Shown here: positions 60,113-64,000 of the stretch, piece by piece
Layout: every line of letters begins with the position of its first letter
Position numbering within the stretch: position 1 is the first letter of the stretch
Source of the DNA: Yersinia canariae
Lineage (GTDB): Bacteria; Pseudomonadota; Gammaproteobacteria; Enterobacterales; Enterobacteriaceae
DNA: 64,000 nt
Reading direction: 5' to 3'
Assembly (NCBI RefSeq): GCF_009831415.1
Contig: NZ_CP043727.1
Coordinates: 2,170,001 to 2,234,000, forward strand
The notes under the pieces: model-generated
Told to the model about the DNA's origin: nothing
The model's database searches: none
The model's input: only the letters and a program-made list of their open reading frames with translations
Position numbers and translations under genes: made by a program

Positions 60113-60574
60113 GGACGATTTCAGCCGAGAATCAAAGGCAAAAGAGAGTGGTTTGACACTGTTTAAGCTGGTTTGAAAATCTTTATGTCGAGGATTAAGC
60201 AGTAGATTATTTTCTGATGGCACCAGAGTGGATGGAACCAGTAATCCAAGTGATGATTCTGACTCCAGCCATTCGGTGCCGATATCCATTGTGGTCGCAG
60301 GTGCCGGGTCATTGCGCCAGTCTGCTGGCCAATCCTGCGGCTGAAGCAGCAAGATATGACTGTCTTCAATTTCAATCTGAAATAACTCAAACTCACTCAG
60401 TGTTGAGCTGTCCTGAATATGCACCAATGTCTCTAACATCGCCAACGACACACTGCTGGCTAAGTAGATGGCGGCGTGCCCCTTATGATTCCAGCGGCCA
60501 CCATAGATTTCAGCGCCATAACCGGTCCAGGTTGATGCAAGATAACGGCGCATCACGATGCGGTAGAGCATCAT
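60107..60574 (-). CDS. RES-domain toxin of a RES-Xre module
   Basis: RES protein of about 155 residues. Motifs: [10 protein letters not shown] at the start, Y-G-G-R-W-N-H-K-G and [17 protein letters not shown], holding the Arg, Tyr, Ser and Glu of the NAD-binding site. Family members (MbcT, ParT-like, Photorhabdus RES) break down or modify NAD+. The start at 60574 is chosen since RES homology begins there; the frame is open to 60691 and a longer start overlapping the antitoxin is possible. The last six bases overlap ycjF, convergently. Confidence 0.88.
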   Translation of the reverse strand: MMLYRIVMRRYLASTWTGYGAEIYGGRWNHKGHAAIYLASSVSLAMLETLVHIQDSSTLSEFELFQIEIEDSHILLLQPQDWPADWRNDPAPATTMDIGTEWLESESSLGLLVPSTLVPSENNLLLNPRHKDFQTSLNSVKPLSFAFDSRLKSSS

Positions 60575-60659
60575 AAGTGCCGCCCAAACGGGTTTATTCT
60601 CATAACCTGCTGATCCCTCTAATATATTCTTCCATACACCCGAATCCCGTGGTTCACTG

Positions 60660-61106
60660 TTATGAAAACACACCGTGCTCCAAACGCCCAATTAAATCGC
60701 AGACTTCCAATGCACCGGTTTCAGTCTCCAGCAGGGAGTCTGGGCTCCGGTGACCAAGGCCCTTAATCGGGGTCGACATCCAGGTGATAGCTTTCCCCTT
60801 ATCGCCGCCAAACAGCTCAACTGCCGCGTCCATTACCCGGACGAAGCGCGCAATTCGCTCACTTTCTTCAGGGGTGAAACGGCCGTCATGAGTGCGCCGG
60901 CGTGTCAAACTGCGGCTGGGAATACCGGTCGCTCGCAAGATTTCAGCTTTAGGGATTGACGCCCATAGATGGATACTGTCAATGACATCAACAGAAAAAC
61001 CCATTTTGATGCTATCAACCAATACCGTACCGCGGCTGGCGGGCAAGCCGATTTCTCGCCATAGCGCCCCTGTTTTGCTTACTGGGGTGGGGTGAAATGT
61101 TCTCAT
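60660..61106 (-). CDS. Xre/MbcA/ParS-like antitoxin of a RES-Xre module
   Basis: 148-residue antitoxin. N-terminal helical DNA-binding part, then a DUF2384 (MbcA/ParS/Xre) domain with R-F-V-R-V-M-D-A-A-V-E-L-F-G-G-D-K-G-K-A-I-T-W-M-S-T-P and L-G-H-R-S-P-D-S-L-L-E-T-E-T-G, which neutralises the RES toxin. AGGAGGTTAC ribosome site before ATG. It precedes the toxin, the usual order. Confidence 0.9.
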   Translation of the reverse strand: MRTFHPTPVSKTGALWREIGLPASRGTVLVDSIKMGFSVDVIDSIHLWASIPKAEILRATGIPSRSLTRRRTHDGRFTPEESERIARFVRVMDAAVELFGGDKGKAITWMSTPIKGLGHRSPDSLLETETGALEVCDLIGRLEHGVFS

Positions 61107-61426
61107 GTAACCTCCTCGGTCAAATGGCTACCTTCACTATAGCCAGTTGGCCGATATAAAGCAAAGTGTCACGGACTCTTGACGTGAATATCTGACGCTA
61201 TCCGGCATTATATTATTCTAAATTATTTATATAAAAACTAATAACTCGCTACATATGGGAAGGAAAGGCGCTGATGATCTTATCTTAATGCGCTAAATAG
61301 GGTAGAAAAATCAGTAAAAATCCGATTCCTGTCAACTTTTGCTGACAGACTGCTTCATCAGTAAGAGGGGACAGGGTATTATCATAGACAGATATTCCGC
61401 ACCTGCCATATATAAGGTCGATACTG
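61107..61426. promoter_or_regulatory. Divergent region antitoxin / tyrR
   Basis: 320 bases with promoters for the toxin-antitoxin operon (left) and tyrR (right). A/T-rich in the middle. A TyrR-box candidate at 61330-61347 is listed separately. Confidence 0.5.
61330..61347. promoter_or_regulatory. Candidate TyrR box upstream of tyrR
   Basis: TGTCAACTTTTGCTGACA follows the TyrR box TGTAAA-N6-TTTACA, with the invariant G and C in place and three mismatches. ~80 bases before the tyrR ATG, so autoregulation as in E. coli is plausible. Confidence 0.5.
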
Positions 61427-63004
61427 ATGCGCTTGGAAGTTTTTTGCGAAGACCGAATCGGTCTCACCAGAGAGTTACTTGATCTCTTGGTTTTACGCGG
61501 CATTGATTTACGGGGGATCGAAATTGATCCGACTGGCCGTATCTATCTGAATTTTTTACAACTGGATTTCAGTGTATTTAGCGCATTAATGATGGATATC
61601 CGGCGCATTGATGGAGTGACAGATGTTCGGACCGTCTCCTTTATGCCCTCGGAGCGGGAACATCGTGCACTAAGGGCGTTGCTTGAATCTATGCCTGAGC
61701 CGGTATTCTCTATCGATTTAAAGGGCAATCTTGAGTTAGCTAACCCCGCAGCCCGTGAGTTGTTTTCCCTTAATGAGGAGAAAATTCATCACAAAACAGC
61801 GGGGAGCTTATTGGGCGGATACAATTTTACCCGTTGGTTTGATGGGGGAGAGACCGCGCCTCATACCGAGCGGGTATTGATCAATAATCAGGATTACCTG
61901 ATGGAGATCACTCCGATTCAGCTAGAGGACGAAAACCAGCAGCAGCAGACTGTTGGGGCTGTCGTCATGTTAAAATCTACCGCACGTATGGGGAAACAAC
62001 TGCAAGTCTTGTCGGTAAACGATGATACCGAATTTAAACAGATTGTTGCCACCAGTGTTAAAATGCGCCAAGTGCTTGAACAGGCACGTAAATTAGCAAT
62101 GTTAGATGCGCCTTTACTGTTGGTCGGTGATACCGGAACCGGTAAAGACCTCTTAGCACGAGCTTGTCACCTGCGCAGCCCGCGCGGGAAAATGCCTTTC
62201 CTCGGTCTTAATTGTGCTTCTCTTCCCGACGATGTCGTGGAAAGTGAGTTATTTGGTTATGCAGCAGGGGCTTACCCGAATGCGGTAGAGGGCAAAAAAG
62301 GCTTCTTTGAGCAAGCAAATGGCGGCTCGGTACTGTTAGATGAAATTGGCGAAATGTCGCCTCGTATGCAAATCAAACTGCTGCGTTTTCTTAATGACGG
62401 GACTTTCCGCCGCGTAGGGGAAGAACATGAGGTACATGTTGACGTGCGGGTTATTTGTGCCACCCAAAAGAATTTGGTGGAATTAGTCCAACGCGGCGAA
62501 TTCCGCGAGGATTTATATTACCGCCTCAATGTGCTGACAATCACTTTGCCGCCATTACGTGAGCGCCAGGCGGATATCATGCCACTGACAGCTCTTTTTG
62601 TTGCGCGTTTCTCTGACGAACAGGGTGTTCCTCGGCCGAAGTTGGCACCTGAGCTGAGCAGTTTCCTCACAAATTACGGTTGGCCGGGCAATGTGCGCCA
62701 ACTGAAAAATGCTATTTATCGCGCTTTGACACAATTGGAAGGGGCAGAGTTACGGCCACAAGATATCGTCTTACCGGAATTTGAAGTTGAGGCGGTTCTG
62801 GGGGATGAAGTCCTTGATGGTTCGCTTGACGATATCAGCAAACGTTTCGAACGTTCTGTTTTGACTCGCCTTTATCGCAACTATCCAAGTACGCGGAAAC
62901 TGGCCAAACGGCTGGGTGTTTCTCACACCGCAATTGCCAATAAATTGCGTGAATATGGCTTAAGCAGTAAACGCCCTGCCAGTGATGAAACCGAAGAAGA
63001 ATAA
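61427..63004 (+). CDS. tyrR: Aromatic amino-acid regulator TyrR
   Basis: 525 residues (E. coli 513). ACT domain (M-R-L-E-V-F-C-E-D-R-I-G-L-T-R) at 1-70, PAS ~80-190, AAA+ ~205-430 with Walker A G-D-T-G-T-G-K-D and V-L-L-D-E-I-G-E, and a C-terminal HTH (T-R-K-L-A-K-R-L-G-V-S-H). The sigma-54 loop reads G-A-Y-P-N-A, not G-A-F-T-G-A, fitting TyrR's use of sigma-70 promoters. Represses and activates aromatic biosynthesis and transport with Tyr, Phe and Trp. TAAGGTCG precedes ATG. Confidence 0.97.
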   Translation: MRLEVFCEDRIGLTRELLDLLVLRGIDLRGIEIDPTGRIYLNFLQLDFSVFSALMMDIRRIDGVTDVRTVSFMPSEREHRALRALLESMPEPVFSIDLKGNLELANPAARELFSLNEEKIHHKTAGSLLGGYNFTRWFDGGETAPHTERVLINNQDYLMEITPIQLEDENQQQQTVGAVVMLKSTARMGKQLQVLSVNDDTEFKQIVATSVKMRQVLEQARKLAMLDAPLLLVGDTGTGKDLLARACHLRSPRGKMPFLGLNCASLPDDVVESELFGYAAGAYPNAVEGKKGFFEQANGGSVLLDEIGEMSPRMQIKLLRFLNDGTFRRVGEEHEVHVDVRVICATQKNLVELVQRGEFREDLYYRLNVLTITLPPLRERQADIMPLTALFVARFSDEQGVPRPKLAPELSSFLTNYGWPGNVRQLKNAIYRALTQLEGAELRPQDIVLPEFEVEAVLGDEVLDGSLDDISKRFERSVLTRLYRNYPSTRKLAKRLGVSHTAIANKLREYGLSSKRPASDETEEE

Positions 63005-63031
63005 GACGTAAGATAAAGAGATTATTGCAAA

Positions 63032-63062
63032 AAACGGCTGCACCCAATGGTTCCAGCCGTTT
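63032..63062. terminator. Terminator between tyrR and tpx
   Basis: Stem AAACGGCTG/CAGCCGTTT with a 13-base loop and A tract on the left; shared by convergent genes. Confidence 0.8.
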
Positions 63063-63100
63063 GTATTAAAATTTTGCTTCATTGAAACCGGAACAGAGTG

Positions 63101-63604
63101 TTATTTCAGTGCTGCCAGTGCGGCATCATAGTCAGGTTCGGTTGTGATTTCGTTAACCAGCTCACTGTAGATAACATTGTCCTGACCATCCAGAACCACT
63201 ACGGCGCGAGCGGTCAAACCCGCCAATGGGCCTTCAGTAATCGCCACACCGTAGGCTTGTTTGAAATCAGCACCACGTAAAGTCGAGAGTGTCGTGACGT
63301 TGCTCAGGCCTTCAGCACCACAAAAACGTGATTGGGCAAATGGCAGGTCAGAGGAGATACAAAGAACAACTGTGTTCTCAAGTTCGCCAGCCAATTGATT
63401 GAATTTGCGTACAGAAGCGGCACAAACACCGGTATCAATACTTGGGAAGATATTCAGAACTTTGCGTTTACCGACAAAGCTGCTCAGCGCAACATCAGAT
63501 AAATCTTTCGCGACCAAAGTAAAATCTTTAGCTTTATCGCCTGGTTGCGGCAGTTGACCTGCAACGGTCACTGGATTGCCTTGGAAATGGACTGTCTGTG
63601 TCAT
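63101..63604 (-). CDS. tpx: Thiol peroxidase Tpx
   Basis: Atypical 2-Cys peroxiredoxin of 167 residues (E. coli 168). Peroxidatic Cys61 is in [12 protein letters not shown] and resolving Cys95 in Q-S-R-F-C-G-A-E-G. Reduces lipid and organic peroxides with thioredoxin. Follows tyrR as in E. coli, with a divergent ycjG beyond. Confidence 0.97.
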   Translation of the reverse strand: MTQTVHFQGNPVTVAGQLPQPGDKAKDFTLVAKDLSDVALSSFVGKRKVLNIFPSIDTGVCAASVRKFNQLAGELENTVVLCISSDLPFAQSRFCGAEGLSNVTTLSTLRGADFKQAYGVAITEGPLAGLTARAVVVLDGQDNVIYSELVNEITTEPDYDAALAALK

Positions 63605-63755
63605 TATTTGATCCCTTTACAGATGTGTAACACGAAGTTCAGTTTAAGGTAACAATGGCAGCTTGGATATGAGAAATTTGCTAAATCATTCAGATTTTGC
63701 TGACGTTAGGTTCTAATACTGACTGTCAAAGCCCGAATTTTCTGAGGAGCGATTA

Positions 63756-64000
63756 ATGAGAACCCTGCGTTGCTATCCAGAGGCCTGGCCTCTACATTCC
63801 GCATTTGTTATTTCCCGCGGAAGCCGTACTGAAGCAAAAGTTGTGGTTGTCGAGATTGAGGAGGCGGGTATCCATGCTGTTGGGGAATGTACCCCATATC
63901 CGCATTATGGTGAAAGTGAATCTTCTGTGATGGCACAGTTGGCATTGGTGACCAGTGCCATAGAACAGGGCGCTTCGCGTGCGGCACTACAACAGCTTTT
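63756..64000 (+). CDS. ycjG: L-Ala-D/L-Glu epimerase YcjG (5' part, cut by window edge)
   Basis: The first 81 codons, beginning M-R-T-L-R-C-Y-P-E-A-W-P-L-H-S-A-F-V-I-S with R-G-S-R-T-E-A-K-V and G-E-C-T-P-Y-P-H-Y-G-E-S, match the N-terminal capping domain of E. coli YcjG, an enolase-superfamily epimerase of murein dipeptides. CTGAGGAGCG lies six bases before the ATG. The catalytic barrel is outside the window. Divergent from tpx, as in E. coli. Confidence 0.93.
   Translation, partial: MRTLRCYPEAWPLHSAFVISRGSRTEAKVVVVEIEEAGIHAVGECTPYPHYGESESSVMAQLALVTSAIEQGASRAALQQL

Overview
The window is chromosomal DNA of a Yersinia (Enterobacterales). A SlyA-family regulator identical in layout to RovA, with a TTG start and a strong Shine-Dalgarno, sits beside slyB. 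Gene order largely follows the Escherichia coli blocks ydiJ-menI-suf-ldtE-lpp-pykF, mdtK-ribE-cfa-punC-punR-purR-ynhF-sodB-mepH-grxD-rnt-gloA-nemA-nemR-ydhL-ydhF, ydhK-ydhJ-ydhI-slyA-slyB-anmK-mliC-pdxH-tyrS-pdxY-gstA-dtpA and sap-psp-ycjX-ycjF-tyrR-tpx-ycjG. The species cannot be fixed from the sequence alone; it looks like an enterocolitica-group or environmental Yersinia.

Layout. 1-11.4 kb: end of ydiJ, menI, the sufABCDSE iron-sulfur assembly operon, ldtE, the major outer-membrane lipoprotein lpp and pykF. 11.9-12.2 kb: three tRNA-Val(GAC) genes. 12.4-24.7 kb: a housekeeping block including the purine regulators PunR and PurR, the 29-residue YnhF, Fe-SOD, MepH, Grx4, RNase T and glyoxalase I. 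24.9-31 kb: a LysE-type exporter, the nemRA electrophile response genes, an EptA phosphoethanolamine transferase with a PmrA-like box, ydhL and ydhF. 31-42.3 kb: the YdhIJK efflux set divergent from rovA, slyB, anmK, mliC, pdxH, tyrS, pdxY, gstA, a DUF3811 gene and yohC. 42.5-47.7 kb: a VOC protein, the peptide transporter DtpA, then a synteny break holding a LysR regulator, a double carboxymuconolactone-decarboxylase-like protein and a deleted remnant of fabI. 47.7-53 kb: sapABCDF. 53.2-54.8 kb: the RyhB small RNA and, next to it, a two-gene AB-type toxin islet. 54.8-60.1 kb: the phage-shock regulon. 60.1-61.1 kb: a RES-Xre toxin-antitoxin pair. 61.4-64 kb: tyrR, tpx and the start of ycjG.

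The most interesting locus is the islet at 53580-54751. Its first gene encodes a secreted ADP-ribosyltransferase resembling the pertussis toxin S1/ArtA/PltA family, with the Arg, His, Glu and two Cys positions retained. Its second encodes a 118-residue secreted protein whose cysteine spacing and C-terminal pattern resemble cholera/heat-labile enterotoxin B subunits. The islet lies between ryhB and pspF and ends in a perfect 14-bp hairpin. Iron control links several parts of the window: Fur-type boxes precede suf and ryhB, and the sodB leader carries a 7-base match to the RyhB core. Four copies of a family of palindromic intergenic repeats (about 120-200 bp) are scattered through 16-38 kb. No insertion sequence, prophage or CRISPR array was seen.
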